NCBI GenBank assembly: GCA_964368445.1
Contig: CAYJAY010000025.1
Location: forward strand, 1-37,734
DNA: 37,734 nt
Direction of reading: 5' to 3'
DNA from: CAYJAY01 sp964368445
GTDB lineage: Bacteria > Bacillota > Clostridia > Oscillospirales > Ruminococcaceae
Both the position numbers and the translations under genes were made by a program. The notes beneath the pieces were generated by a model. It saw nothing but the letters and a program-made list of their open reading frames with translations. It was not told the DNA's origin and did not search any database. This document shows positions 6,991 through 15,077 of the stretch, piece by piece. The number at the start of each line of letters is the position of its first letter. The stretch's first letter is position 1.

Positions 6991-8151
6991 ATGAGAAAAA
7001 TCCACTTCATTTGTTTTGTCTTACTTTTAGTTTCTTTTTTATTGGTAGGTTGCAACAGCGACAAAGAAAATGTAAATGTTGAGCATGTTGATAGTGTTGA
7101 GAATATTGATGCTGACAATCCTCTCAAAATGAAATTGCTGACCGGCTCTTTTGGTTACAGAATGGGCATTTCGGCTTATGCACCTATAGCAAATGATCAA
7201 AACGGAGCTTATATTTTTGCCAAAATAACTGACGTCCCAAACGACAACCTTTTAGAAAGCGTTTCGAGAACACCGCTGTATCTCGACTTTGCAACCCATG
7301 AATTCCGCAGGTTGGAAAACTACGAATTCACAAAAAACGATATAGAAGGATACTTTTTTTGCTCCACCGAATATCTTTGGTGCACAAGCAGTGACGGCGA
7401 CACAAGCTATATTGCGCGATTTTCGCCACAAGGGAAAAACCGAGTGCAAACAGAACTTCCGGGCTTTGCCCTTTACACAAGCGGGGTTGCTTCAGACGGA
7501 GAGAATTTATGGATTTTACTTGTCGACGACCGTTCTTCAACCTATAATCACGATGTTAGACTTTGTAAAATAAACAAGCAAACTCTTGAAGTTAGCAACA
7601 TCAAAACATTCTACGCCGACCAATCGAGCATCTCTTTGGACGATGTTTATCAAAACGGCCTTATCCTTAACATGATGAAGCCGCCTGCCGACGCAAGCTC
7701 TGAGTTATATCTAGACAATATAACAAATTTAGACAAACAAAAATATATTTTTCCATTGACCGAAAACGGTGATAACCAACTTGTTGAAATCGACAGATAT
7801 CCCGAACAATTTCCTTCGGTGCATGATACGAGATACTACATCGACACCCAGTCTAACCGCGCTTATTTTCCGCACGGTGACACAGGGTTAGCATATGTTG
7901 ATTTATCAACCAAAGACGTATATAATCAGCCATATATCCCAAAGCCCTCCGGCACAAGGGTTAAACGAATTTATGGGTTTACAGATGAATATTATCTTGT
8001 TTGGACGTCAGATTATCACATCGAAAATTGGTATAGTATTTATAGTTATATTAACGGCGACATATATCCGGCATATTCGTTGATATCAAAAGAGGATTAC
8101 ATAAACAACAATCCTGTGTATATAAACTTTGAGGATAAAGTTTTTGGTTAA
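6991..8151 (+). CDS. Secreted lipoprotein of unknown function
   Basis: 386 aa with a lipoprotein signal peptide: charged MRK, a hydrophobic core, and the lipobox LVGC with Cys21 as lipidation site. The mature protein is therefore predicted to be tethered outside the membrane. The mature part has no motif I recognise. Repeated short beta-strand-like segments with aromatic residues (for example YFFCSTEYLWCTSSDGDTSYIARF, residues roughly 110-135, in two overlapping strands) suggest a repeat or beta-propeller-like fold, which is a guess. GAAAGGAACAGG lies before the ATG. It appears to be a single-gene unit with its own palindrome-framed promoter and no obvious strong terminator. Confidence 0.8.
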   Translation: MRKIHFICFVLLLVSFLLVGCNSDKENVNVEHVDSVENIDADNPLKMKLLTGSFGYRMGISAYAPIANDQNGAYIFAKITDVPNDNLLESVSRTPLYLDFATHEFRRLENYEFTKNDIEGYFFCSTEYLWCTSSDGDTSYIARFSPQGKNRVQTELPGFALYTSGVASDGENLWILLVDDRSSTYNHDVRLCKINKQTLEVSNIKTFYADQSSISLDDVYQNGLILNMMKPPADASSELYLDNITNLDKQKYIFPLTENGDNQLVEIDRYPEQFPSVHDTRYYIDTQSNRAYFPHGDTGLAYVDLSTKDVYNQPYIPKPSGTRVKRIYGFTDEYYLVWTSDYHIENWYSIYSYINGDIYPAYSLISKEDYINNNPVYINFEDKVFG

Positions 8152-8233
8152 CATATTTATTCGACAAAATAACTAATTTAACTTTATCAAATCGCAAAAA
8201 ATAGTTAAATCACACATAATTTGCAACGCGCAC

Positions 8234-8262
8234 TTGTAAATCAAATATATTGATTGTATAAT
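8234..8262 (+). promoter_or_regulatory. Promoter with palindromic spacer, driving the small structured transcript
   Basis: TTGTAA (8234-8239), a 17-base spacer, and perfect TATAAT (8257-8262). The spacer region holds the palindrome AATCAA-N5-TTGATT (8239-8255), a likely repressor site between the promoter elements. Predicted start is near 8269-8270. Confidence 0.7.
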
Positions 8263-8269
8263 TAGTTAA

Positions 8270-8387
8270 CTTTAACGAAAGGAAAAACGCAAGCGTGAAC
8301 TTTATCAACATTAACCTAGGCCTAATTATTAGCATTATTGTTATTATCAATAGTGTTTGTTTGCGTTTTGCCAAACCGAGGTTAAAG
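8270..8387 (+). ncRNA. Structured small RNA / structured 5' region of a peptide mRNA
   Basis: The predicted RNA folds end to end. CTTTAAC (8270-8276) pairs with GTTAAAG (8381-8387). Nested inside, GGAAAAACGCAA (8281-8292) pairs with TTGCGTTTTGCC (8361-8372) at 11 of 12 positions. The inner 5' arm overlaps the ribosome binding site of the 31-aa ORF. The first stem base coincides with the predicted transcription start, and a terminator follows 30 bases later, giving a unit of about 180 nt. Confidence 0.5.
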
Positions 8388-8390
8388 TAG
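8295..8390 (+). CDS. 31-aa hydrophobic peptide with basic tail
   Basis: GTG start with GAAAGGA 11 bases upstream; TAG stop at 8388-8390. Residues about 4-22 are almost entirely Ile, Leu, Val and Asn, enough for one membrane span. The tail CLRFAKPRLK is strongly basic. Small size, one span, basic tail, a ribosome site buried in a long 5'-3' stem and a private terminator are the traits of type I toxin mRNAs, but I do not recognise the sequence and found no convincing antisense promoter. It could instead be a leader peptide for the MFS gene, or the RNA itself may be the product. Confidence 0.45.
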   Translation: MNFININLGLIISIIVIINSVCLRFAKPRLK

Positions 8391-8416
8391 TTTAAAAGCA
8401 ATTTATTTGTACTTTT

Positions 8417-8452
8417 AAGAGCCTCCGGCTAACGCGCCGGAGGCTCTTTTTT
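8417..8452 (+). terminator. Strong intrinsic terminator (or attenuator) before the MFS gene
   Basis: Perfect 13-bp GC-rich stem AAGAGCCTCCGGC (8417-8429) with GCCGGAGGCTCTT (8436-8448), 6-base loop, then a T run to 8452. It ends 49 bases before the MFS start codon, and no good promoter is visible in between. Read-through may therefore control the transporter. Confidence 0.9.
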
Positions 8453-8501
8453 GTATATAGTCAACCCACTTCAAAAATTTAAAGGAAAGAGATTTTAAAA
8501 A

Positions 8502-9722
8502 ATGAAAATGAAACAAAACAGAAACTTTGCGCTTGTTGCAACAATTGCAATACAGCTTTGTGTCGGCGTTGCGTATATCTGGAGCGTATTTCAAAGCGGA
8601 ATTGCAACCTCATTGTTTGCAGGAGACAACACCTCAGCTAGCTATACCTATTCTATTCTACTTGCCGTTTTGGGCTTTGGCAGCATCATCGGTGGAAAAC
8701 TTGTCCCGAAAATCACTATAAAATACGTCGTTATGATCGGTGGTTTTTTGATGTCGCTTGGTTTTTTCTTAGCTTCCTTAACAACCCCCGAATTTCCCCA
8801 AGCTCTTTGGCTGACGTATGGCGTAATAGGTGGCATCAGCATGGGCTTTGTGTATTCCCCCACAATAGCGTGCGTTCAAAAATGCTTTCCCGAAAAAAAA
8901 GGACTTGTAACCGGCCTTGTGGTTGCCGCATTAGGCCTTGGCGGCGTTGTCTTCACCCCTGTTGTTGAAGCGATAATCGCGGCAAATGGCGGTGTCGGGG
9001 TTGGAGAGCTTGCCGCTATTCGTATTATTTCGATAGTCTTTTTGGTTATCTGCACAATTGGTTCACTTTTTTTATACACACCCGAACAAAAAATTACTAC
9101 AACAAACGGAAGTGTTTCGGACGACTTAACTGCCACACAGGTAATTAAAACTTCTGAGTTCTATTTAATTGCGTTCGCTATGATGCTTGCTTGCATAGGT
9201 GGTCTTATGATGATAGGCTTTGCAAAGCCCATCGCAGAAGGTCGTGGAATGGGCGAAGTTGCCTCTATAGGTGTTTTGATGATTTCGATTGCAAACGCTG
9301 CCGGTCGCCTCAGTTGGGGAGCAATATCGGATAAGCTTGGAAGGATCAATACGTTGCTCATTCTAATGGTGGGTTCCGCCGTTCTGCCGCTTTTGATTAA
9401 CTTTGCGCAAGGATATTTAATATTTGTTCTAATTGGTTTCATAGGTTTTTTCTATGGGGGACTTCTCTCGACATTTCCTTCGCTCACCGCCGAAACGTTT
9501 GGCGCAAAAAATTCTGCAACAATCTACGGAATGGTTTTGGTTGGCTTTGGAATTGCGGCTCTTATCTCGTCAAACCTCGGAGGATATTATAAGAACATTG
9601 CTGCGGACAACATAGACATGATGTTCCCGGCTTTTGCAATAGCGGCGGCTTGTTCTTTGGTTGCGGTTTTTCTTATCGTTGTTTTGGCAAAAAAACAAAA
9701 AGCGAAGAAAATTTCAACTTAA
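8502..9722 (+). CDS. OFA-family (oxalate/formate antiporter-like) MFS transporter
   Basis: A 406-aa inner-membrane transporter with about 12 spans. The N-terminal NFALVATIAIQLCVGVAYIWSVFQ block, a GGKLVPKI loop, YGVIGGISMGFVYSPT, and in the second half GRLSWGAISDKLGR are the usual landmarks of the oxalate:formate antiporter group of the major facilitator superfamily. The substrate is unknown; clostridial members are mostly uncharacterised monocarboxylate or dicarboxylate carriers. AAAGGAAAGAG lies about 11 bases before the ATG. The gene sits directly after a strong terminator with no separate promoter that I can see, so expression may depend on anti-termination of the upstream small transcript. 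The 3' intergenic region (9723-9862) shows no strong terminator. Confidence 0.85.
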   Translation: MKMKQNRNFALVATIAIQLCVGVAYIWSVFQSGIATSLFAGDNTSASYTYSILLAVLGFGSIIGGKLVPKITIKYVVMIGGFLMSLGFFLASLTTPEFPQALWLTYGVIGGISMGFVYSPTIACVQKCFPEKKGLVTGLVVAALGLGGVVFTPVVEAIIAANGGVGVGELAAIRIISIVFLVICTIGSLFLYTPEQKITTTNGSVSDDLTATQVIKTSEFYLIAFAMMLACIGGLMMIGFAKPIAEGRGMGEVASIGVLMISIANAAGRLSWGAISDKLGRINTLLILMVGSAVLPLLINFAQGYLIFVLIGFIGFFYGGLLSTFPSLTAETFGAKNSATIYGMVLVGFGIAALISSNLGGYYKNIAADNIDMMFPAFAIAAACSLVAVFLIVVLAKKQKAKKIST

Positions 9723-9862
9723 TATTTTATAGCTTATCCGGATTTAATACGCTAAGTTATATCAACAATTTAAATCTAACTACATAGATATTAACTAAAA
9801 TTGCAGCAATGTGATTAAATTTAAGCTATTACAAGATTACAATTCGGTTAAACAAAAAACCA

Positions 9863-10582
9863 TTAAACTATATCATCATATAGAAAGTTATACTGGACGA
9901 CAGATATGTCATTGTCGTTTTGCGTTTCAAGGTTAAGCGTTAGATTATAAAAAACAACATCGTTTTCTATACATAAATTTTTCAACAGGGTCGCCATTTC
10001 GTTCGCCGTCTGTTCAGAAAACTGTTGTCCGCTTATCTCTAGATAGAATTCTCCGCAACTTGCCGCAATGTCGTTCAGTTCCCCTCGGCTTAACTGTTTA
10101 TCAATTATGAGCGAATTTGTATCTTTGGAAAAATCGAACGTTCCCTCCTCGCCCGAATGGAAAGCAAGTCTTCCGTAACCGTTCGTAACATTATAGGGGA
10201 AATCGTCAGAGAATATTATCTCGTCTACAAGATCATGGTATTCATAATTAAGACGCAACCCCGTATTAAATCCATTTGAGACCACATAGTCATAGGTGTT
10301 TTGTTCAATCCCTCCGAAACGGTTCATTACAAGCGCAAATTCTGTATCAATACTTGATGGAGACGAAACAATTGCGTTATATGAGCCTTTTTTCGGTGAA
10401 TATAGTAGATCCTTTATAACGTAATCGGTAGATTCGTAGTGTTGATCTAAATAATCTTGGGCGGCACTTTTTGAAACAGCATATAAAACAGGGTTTCCGA
10501 GTAAAAAACAAGCAGCGACAATAATTAAAATAACAAGCAACACAGCAGTTATAACAGCTATTTTTTTAACGTTTATTTTCAT
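9863..10582 (-). CDS. Single-span membrane protein, YfjL-like, paralogue B of the sigma operon
   Basis: 239 aa with a short cytoplasmic start (MKINVKK), one hydrophobic span (about 8-28) and an extracytoplasmic domain. The segment after the membrane, LLGNPVLYAVSKSAAQDYLDQHYESTDYVIKD in overlapping parts, then SYNA and a strand-rich core, resembles the B. subtilis YfjL-like group and the neighbouring protein (shared G-N-P, an A-x-x-Y/L-I region, SPKKGSY/DRFRKNY). No enzymatic motif is visible. It is the last gene of the ECF sigma operon. AAAGGAG precedes the ATG. Probably an envelope-stress or sensing component, inferred only from position. Confidence 0.65.
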   Translation of the reverse strand: MKINVKKIAVITAVLLVILIIVAACFLLGNPVLYAVSKSAAQDYLDQHYESTDYVIKDLLYSPKKGSYNAIVSSPSSIDTEFALVMNRFGGIEQNTYDYVVSNGFNTGLRLNYEYHDLVDEIIFSDDFPYNVTNGYGRLAFHSGEEGTFDFSKDTNSLIIDKQLSRGELNDIAASCGEFYLEISGQQFSEQTANEMATLLKNLCIENDVVFYNLTLNLETQNDNDISVVQYNFLYDDIV

Positions 10583-10620
10583 GAAGTTGTTTCTCCTTTA
10601 TAATTTTTTATTTGATAACT

Positions 10621-11391
10621 TTAACCGGCGTCATCAACCTTTTTAGTTTCAAGAATTTCTATAAGGTTTTCCCCTGCAATCTCGCTTTGTAGCAACCCCT
10701 CATACCGAAATTCCGACCGAGTGTTTTTTTCAAAAGGGAATTTATACATCGAAAACGACATATTATTAAAACTGATACCACAGTCATTTATCACATCTTT
10801 TGTCGTTTTGATAATGTCGACAGAAACTTCAAGCGATGGGTTCTCGTGCTCGACGTAAACGGTAACCGTTCCGTATTTTTCTGCAATTTCGTTTAGCTCG
10901 GCGGTGCTATATATCTTGTCGCTTTCAAGCTCCTCCGGTTTTGGTGGAACGATAAATCCGCCAAAATTTATTATATAATCCGGTTTTTCGTTACTTAAAT
11001 TGTAATCTGTGCTCGTTTGCATTAACAGTTCCGCGTATTGCCTTAAAAGGCGCATATGTGTGTTTGATTTTTCGGCAACACGCGAATTGTATGAGTTATC
11101 CTTAAAACTACCGTATCTCGAGTAGACTAATGTAAAATGCCCGTCTATGTTTGTTTGGTCATATGGTGCAACATCCACAATATAATTTTTTCGAAATCTG
11201 TCATAGCTTATGCTTGAAACTTGGAAATTACTTTCGCCATATTCCGAATTAATAAGTGTTTCGGCTTGGTTTTTTATATGTCCTGATGTTAAAGGGTTTC
11301 CGACAAAGTTATCAAACAAAATAAAAATAAATAGTATAAGTAAACTTGCGGCTGCTACCGCCAAAATTTTAATGCATTTTTTTGTTTTCAT
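10621..11391 (-). CDS. Single-span membrane protein, YfjL-like, paralogue A of the sigma operon
   Basis: 256 aa from the ATG at 11391, preceded by AGGAG at about 10 bases. An upstream in-frame ATG at 11424 lies before this ribosome site and is rejected. One membrane span covers residues about 8-27, followed by VGNPLTSGHIKNQAETLINSEYGESNF split over the GNP region. The extracytoplasmic part aligns by eye with the 239-aa downstream neighbour, including a late L-N-E/D-I-A block (STAELNEIAEKYG versus SRGELNDIAASCG), so the two arose by tandem duplication. Function unknown; the operon position suggests a role in the response controlled by the sigma factor. Confidence 0.65.
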   Translation of the reverse strand: MKTKKCIKILAVAAASLLILFIFILFDNFVGNPLTSGHIKNQAETLINSEYGESNFQVSSISYDRFRKNYIVDVAPYDQTNIDGHFTLVYSRYGSFKDNSYNSRVAEKSNTHMRLLRQYAELLMQTSTDYNLSNEKPDYIINFGGFIVPPKPEELESDKIYSTAELNEIAEKYGTVTVYVEHENPSLEVSVDIIKTTKDVINDCGISFNNMSFSMYKFPFEKNTRSEFRYEGLLQSEIAGENLIEILETKKVDDAG

Positions 11392-11471
11392 GTTTCCCGT
11401 TCTCCTATTATTGTTAAGTTGCAATGTTTTGAGCTATTTTGTATTTGTATTCAAAACTTGCGTTCGAAAAT

Positions 11472-11978
11472 TTATTTTCGAACTTTTTCCTTTCTTAAAC
11501 CAAAATCAAATAAAAATCCTATTAAAACACCCAATAATATCAATCCGCAGTATATAAAACCATAGGTAAAACCTGCCTTTAACCCTTGAACAAAAACCAA
11601 ATAGTATCTAACAAACGTTATCGCAAAAACAGCGATAAAAACTATATATAGCTTTTGTTTTAACACAAAATAACTAACGGCGCCTATTGCGGGCATTATT
11701 AATATATTGTAATACTCTCCACCGCTTATCATAAGCGAAACTCCAAACAAAATCCCAAAAACAACCAAAATCGATGCTATTTTATAAAAGTGGCTTTTTA
11801 TCTTTTTCAACACTCTGCTGTCATCCGGTTTTGGTTTTTCGTATGTCTCAAAGATTTCTTTGCAACTTTGGCAGGTCGCTGTATGTTCAAAAACAGCTCT
11901 TTCGCTTTGTTCGCTTGCAACGCCGTCGATAACAAGAGGCATTAAATCCAAACATATATCACAATCGATTTTATTCAT
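11472..11978 (-). CDS. Zinc-finger anti-sigma factor with four membrane spans
   Basis: 168 aa. The N-terminus carries a zf-HC2/ZAS type module: C6-x2-C9 and H32-x3-C36-x2-C39 (HTATCQSC). After a linker come four hydrophobic segments (about 67-85, 90-106, 110-130, 137-160). ZAS proteins bind and hold ECF sigma factors at the membrane. It overlaps the upstream sigma gene by 8 bases and has GGAGGG inside the sigma gene's 3' end, so translation is coupled and the partner is clear. A multi-span anti-sigma suggests a membrane- or cell-wall-borne signal. Confidence 0.82.
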   Translation of the reverse strand: MNKIDCDICLDLMPLVIDGVASEQSERAVFEHTATCQSCKEIFETYEKPKPDDSRVLKKIKSHFYKIASILVVFGILFGVSLMISGGEYYNILIMPAIGAVSYFVLKQKLYIVFIAVFAITFVRYYLVFVQGLKAGFTYGFIYCGLILLGVLIGFLFDFGLRKEKVRK

Positions 11979-12477
11979 AAAACATACCCTCCTTTAAAAG
12001 AATTTCCCGTATCTTTCGTTTAGTTCGGTGATCAACCACCCTTGCGGAGCTTTCGGAAATCCCAAGTTTTTCAGAAATCTCATAGTAGGAGTAACCCTCT
12101 ATTCGCATAAATACAATGATCCTTGCATTTTCTTTTTCTTTATCTAAAAGTTCCGTTACCTTTAAAACAATCTCTTTTCTTAAAATATTTTCTTCCTTTT
12201 GTTGGTCGCATATTATGTACTGCCTAATCAAAAAATCTTTTGCAATCTTTTGTTTTTTGTCCGCTCTTACATATTCATACCACTTGTGGCGAGCTATCGA
12301 AAAAAGCCATGTTTTTATGTCGCTATCACCTTTAAAAGAGGGTAAAGATTTTATTGCGCTTATAAATACTTCCGAGGTTAAATCTTCCGAAACGCCCGGA
12401 TTTCTTGTTTGCGAAACCAGGTAGTTAAATATATCTTGTTTATATTGCATGTATAAACTATCAATTGAAAGTTTCAT
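11971..12477 (-). CDS. ECF-type RNA polymerase sigma factor
   Basis: 168 aa with the two sigma domains only. Region 2 covers about residues 8-75 (YNYL-like FNYLVSQT, DLTSEVF, IKTWLFSIARHKW). Region 4 covers about 110-160 (RIEGYSYYEISEKLGISESSARVVDHRTKRKI), a helix-turn-helix for the -35 element. It heads a four-gene operon with its anti-sigma and two paralogous membrane proteins. AAAGGGGG lies 7 bases upstream. The leader contains TGTAAC (12522-12527, minus) and GTCA (12503-12506), which resemble an ECF promoter but with a spacing about two bases short, so autoregulation is possible but unproven. Confidence 0.9.
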   Translation of the reverse strand: MKLSIDSLYMQYKQDIFNYLVSQTRNPGVSEDLTSEVFISAIKSLPSFKGDSDIKTWLFSIARHKWYEYVRADKKQKIAKDFLIRQYIICDQQKEENILRKEIVLKVTELLDKEKENARIIVFMRIEGYSYYEISEKLGISESSARVVDHRTKRKIREILLKEGMFYE

Positions 12478-12533
12478 CTCGTTCCCCCTTTCGATATATT
12501 AGTGACAAAACAATGGTTTTTGTTACATAACTG

Positions 12534-12574
12534 AATAGAAATAATCTTCACTTGTGGTGAAGATTATTTCTATT
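12534..12574. repeat. Perfect 18-bp stem hairpin
   Basis: AATAGAAATAATCTTCAC (12534-12551) and its exact inverted copy (12557-12574) with a 5-base loop. There is no T tract on either side. It lies between the sigma gene start and the araD end. The tip TCTTCAC/GTGAAGA resembles the tip of the hairpin at 2448-2482 (TTTTCGCC/GGCGAAAA). The rest of 12575-12744 is AT-rich, with only a small ATAACGA/TCGTTAT palindrome. Confidence 0.6.
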
Positions 12575-12744
12575 AGCTATTTATTAAGGATAGTGTTCAA
12601 TATATAATCGGTTCGTTTAATAATATTTTCAAACCTTTATCTGTTTACAATTATATCAATAAAAAGTTAAATTGCAACTATAAAATAACGAAAATATCGT
12701 TATAATAAATCATGATAAACCTTGCGTCAAAACGGATAAGGCCG

Positions 12745-13437
12745 CTAGTTCCCCTGCCCGTAATATGCATTTTTTCCGTGTTTTCTAAGATAGTGCTTAT
12801 CAAGCAAGTTTTGGTCAATATCTTCAATCTCTTTATTTAGCAAAAGATTTTGCCACGCCATGAAAGATATTTCTTCAAGCACAACGGCGTTGTGCACCGC
12901 GTCGCTTGGACTTTTGCCCCAAGTAAACGGCCCATGACTTGCAACCAAAACACCCGGCATTTGGTCGGGATCTATCTTTTCAAACGTTTCGACTATAACC
13001 TTTCCTGTGTTTAGTTCATAGTCTTTTTCTATCTCCTGCTTTAACATGTTTCTCGTACACGGCACATTTCCATAAAAATAGTCGGCATGTGTTGTGCCTA
13101 GAGCCGGAACCGCTTGTTTGCTTTGCGAAAAAACTGTTGCGTATCTGCTGTGGGTATGGACAACCCCTCCTATATTTTTGAAGTTGCGATATAGTTCAAG
13201 GTGTGTATCGGTGTCGGACGAAGGGTTAAGTTTTCCCTCGACCTTTTTCCCAGTCAAAAGGTCAACGACAACCATGTCTTGTTCCGTCATCTCGTCATAT
13301 TCAACACCGCTAGGTTTTATAACGACTAAGCCCTTTTCTCGGTCTATTCCCGAAACGTTTCCCCACGTAAACGTTATAAGCGAATATTTGGGAAGAAGCA
13401 TATTTGCTTTAAAAACTTCTTGTTTTAAACTTTTCAT
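12745..13437 (-). CDS. araD: L-ribulose-5-phosphate 4-epimerase
   Basis: Converts L-ribulose-5-phosphate to D-xylulose-5-phosphate through retro-aldol chemistry with zinc. 230 aa, normal length. Zinc ligands are His94 and His96 in HTHSRY and His168 in SHGPFTWG. The substrate site NPSSDTDTH carries Asp75, and the C-terminal YYGQ block is typical. It follows araA after a 110-base gap that contains a hairpin. AraD needs phosphorylated ribulose, but no L-ribulokinase (araB) is in the window. Confidence 0.95.
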   Translation of the reverse strand: MKSLKQEVFKANMLLPKYSLITFTWGNVSGIDREKGLVVIKPSGVEYDEMTEQDMVVVDLLTGKKVEGKLNPSSDTDTHLELYRNFKNIGGVVHTHSRYATVFSQSKQAVPALGTTHADYFYGNVPCTRNMLKQEIEKDYELNTGKVIVETFEKIDPDQMPGVLVASHGPFTWGKSPSDAVHNAVVLEEISFMAWQNLLLNKEIEDIDQNLLDKHYLRKHGKNAYYGQGN

Positions 13438-13484
13438 GTCTACTATTAATCCTTTTTGTTTGTAAATTCAACCTCACATTTAAA

Positions 13485-13530
13485 AATAAGGGGCTGTAGC
13501 GTAATAATAATTTCGTCACAGTCCCTTATT
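13485..13530 (-). terminator. Hairpin between araA and araD
   Basis: AATAAGGGGCTGT (13485-13497) and ACAGTCCCTTATT (13518-13530), one non-Watson-Crick position. On the minus strand it is followed by TTATTTTT. It may end part of the araA transcripts or protect their 3' ends while araD receives read-through. Confidence 0.55.
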
Positions 13531-13547
13531 AAAGCAAAAAATGCAAG

Positions 13548-15020
13548 CTATTTCAATTTCCACGCAAGATCGTTTAAGAATAACTGTTGTTTCAAGCTAT
13601 CTTCGGTAGTTGTTGCGCTAAGATGCACAACTTCGATACCACAAAGTTCCGCAAAATCTTTTAACATCTGTGCATTAGCGTCGTACGACAACACGCTGTG
13701 GTGTGCTCCCCCCGCCATAATCCAAAATTTTGTACCTGTACAAAGGTCGGGCAACGCTTTCCACATTACACGTGCAACCGGAAGATTTGGCATTTCCATA
13801 ATAGGCTCGACACACTCAACGTCTTGAACGATAAGGCGCATTCTTCCGCCCATGTCGATAAGCGAAGCCAAGACAGCGTTTCCTTTTTTACCCTCGAACA
13901 CAAGACGTGCCGGAGGATTTTTGTCCCCAATTCCAAGATGGTGGACCTCTATTTTTGCCTTACCTTTCGCAACAGACGGGCAAACCTCAAGCATATGTGC
14001 GCCAAGTGACAACTCGTTTCCTTTTTCAAGGTGGTAGGTATAATCCTCCATAAACGATGTCCCACCCGAAAGACCGGTCGTCATAGCTTTAATAATATGT
14101 GTCATTGCAGAGGTTTTCCAATCTCCCTCGCCGGCATACCCATATCCGTCCATCATAAGATTTTGGCTAGCTAATCCGGGAAGCTGTTCCATTCCATAAA
14201 GATCTTGGAACGTATTGGAAAACGCACTTATTCCCTCGCGCTCGAAAATTCTCGACATAGCTATCTCTTGTTTTGCCTGATAGCGCATCGAACCGATATC
14301 TTCCGTCTTTATATCATAACGGCTTTTATATTGCTCCACCTTTTGGTCGATATCCTGTTCCGTAACCGTTTCCATCTCTTTAACAAGATATCCGACGGGC
14401 CATGTGTTGACTTGCCAGCCTAGCTTAATTTGGGCTTCTACTTTATCCCCCTCGGTTACAGCAACCTCTCTCATGTTGTCGCCAAAGCGCATGACTTTAA
14501 GCTCAGTGCTTGCTTTATAACCGATAGCACTTCTCATCCAGTCGGAAAGTTCCAAAAGCGGGGCTTCATCTTCCCAATATCCTACGATAATTTTTCTTTG
14601 AAGCCTTAACCTTGCGCCGATAAATCCGTGTTCACGGTCGCCGTGGGCGGCTTGGTTTAGGTTCATGAAGTCCATGTCGATCTCGTCGTTAGGTATAGTT
14701 CTATTGTACTGTGTGGCAAAATGGCAGTAGGGTTTTTGTAGCAACGAGAGGCCGTTTATCCACATCTTGCTTGGGCTAAATGTGTGACACCACACAACAA
14801 CCCCCAAACACTCGTCGCTTGCGTTGGCAAGTTTCATGACTTCGGTTATCTCGTCTGCCGTTTTCATTGTTCCTTTATAAACAAATTTAACGGGAAGACT
14901 TTCCCCCATCTTTTCCGCCATCTCTTTGCCGCGTTGGTCAACAGTATCAAGAACTTGAGGTCCATATAAAAACTGTGAACCGACTATAAACCAAAATTCG
15001 CTGTTTTTCATGTCTATCAT
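13548..15020 (-). CDS. araA: L-arabinose isomerase
   Basis: Interconverts L-arabinose and L-ribulose with a divalent metal in the cytoplasm. 490 aa, typical length. Recognisable blocks are FWFIVGSQFLYG at the start, VVVWCHTFSPSKMWI, NLNQAAHGDREHGFI, and MDGYGYAGEGDWKT with a metal-ligand glutamate, MEDYTYHLE, HMLEVCPS and the late GGAHHSVLS. The ATG at 15020 is preferred over the one at 15011 because AAAGGA lies 10 bases before it. It lies between araR and araD, all minus strand. Confidence 0.96.
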   Translation of the reverse strand: MIDMKNSEFWFIVGSQFLYGPQVLDTVDQRGKEMAEKMGESLPVKFVYKGTMKTADEITEVMKLANASDECLGVVVWCHTFSPSKMWINGLSLLQKPYCHFATQYNRTIPNDEIDMDFMNLNQAAHGDREHGFIGARLRLQRKIIVGYWEDEAPLLELSDWMRSAIGYKASTELKVMRFGDNMREVAVTEGDKVEAQIKLGWQVNTWPVGYLVKEMETVTEQDIDQKVEQYKSRYDIKTEDIGSMRYQAKQEIAMSRIFEREGISAFSNTFQDLYGMEQLPGLASQNLMMDGYGYAGEGDWKTSAMTHIIKAMTTGLSGGTSFMEDYTYHLEKGNELSLGAHMLEVCPSVAKGKAKIEVHHLGIGDKNPPARLVFEGKKGNAVLASLIDMGGRMRLIVQDVECVEPIMEMPNLPVARVMWKALPDLCTGTKFWIMAGGAHHSVLSYDANAQMLKDFAELCGIEVVHLSATTTEDSLKQQLFLNDLAWKLK

Positions 15021-15077
15021 AAAATTTTATTCCTTTCAATTATAATAAATGTTTGTTATTCTTTTTGCTTTAACTCG

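Noticed and set aside
8234..8420. Antisense RNA (type I antitoxin) opposite the 31-aa peptide
   Set aside because: The best minus-strand candidate is TTGGCA-16-TATTGA, too weak to call as a promoter.
12501..12527. Autoregulatory ECF promoter of the sigma operon
   Set aside because: TGTAAC and GTCA are present, but the spacing is about two bases shorter than for known ECF promoters, so it is mentioned only as a possibility under the sigma gene.
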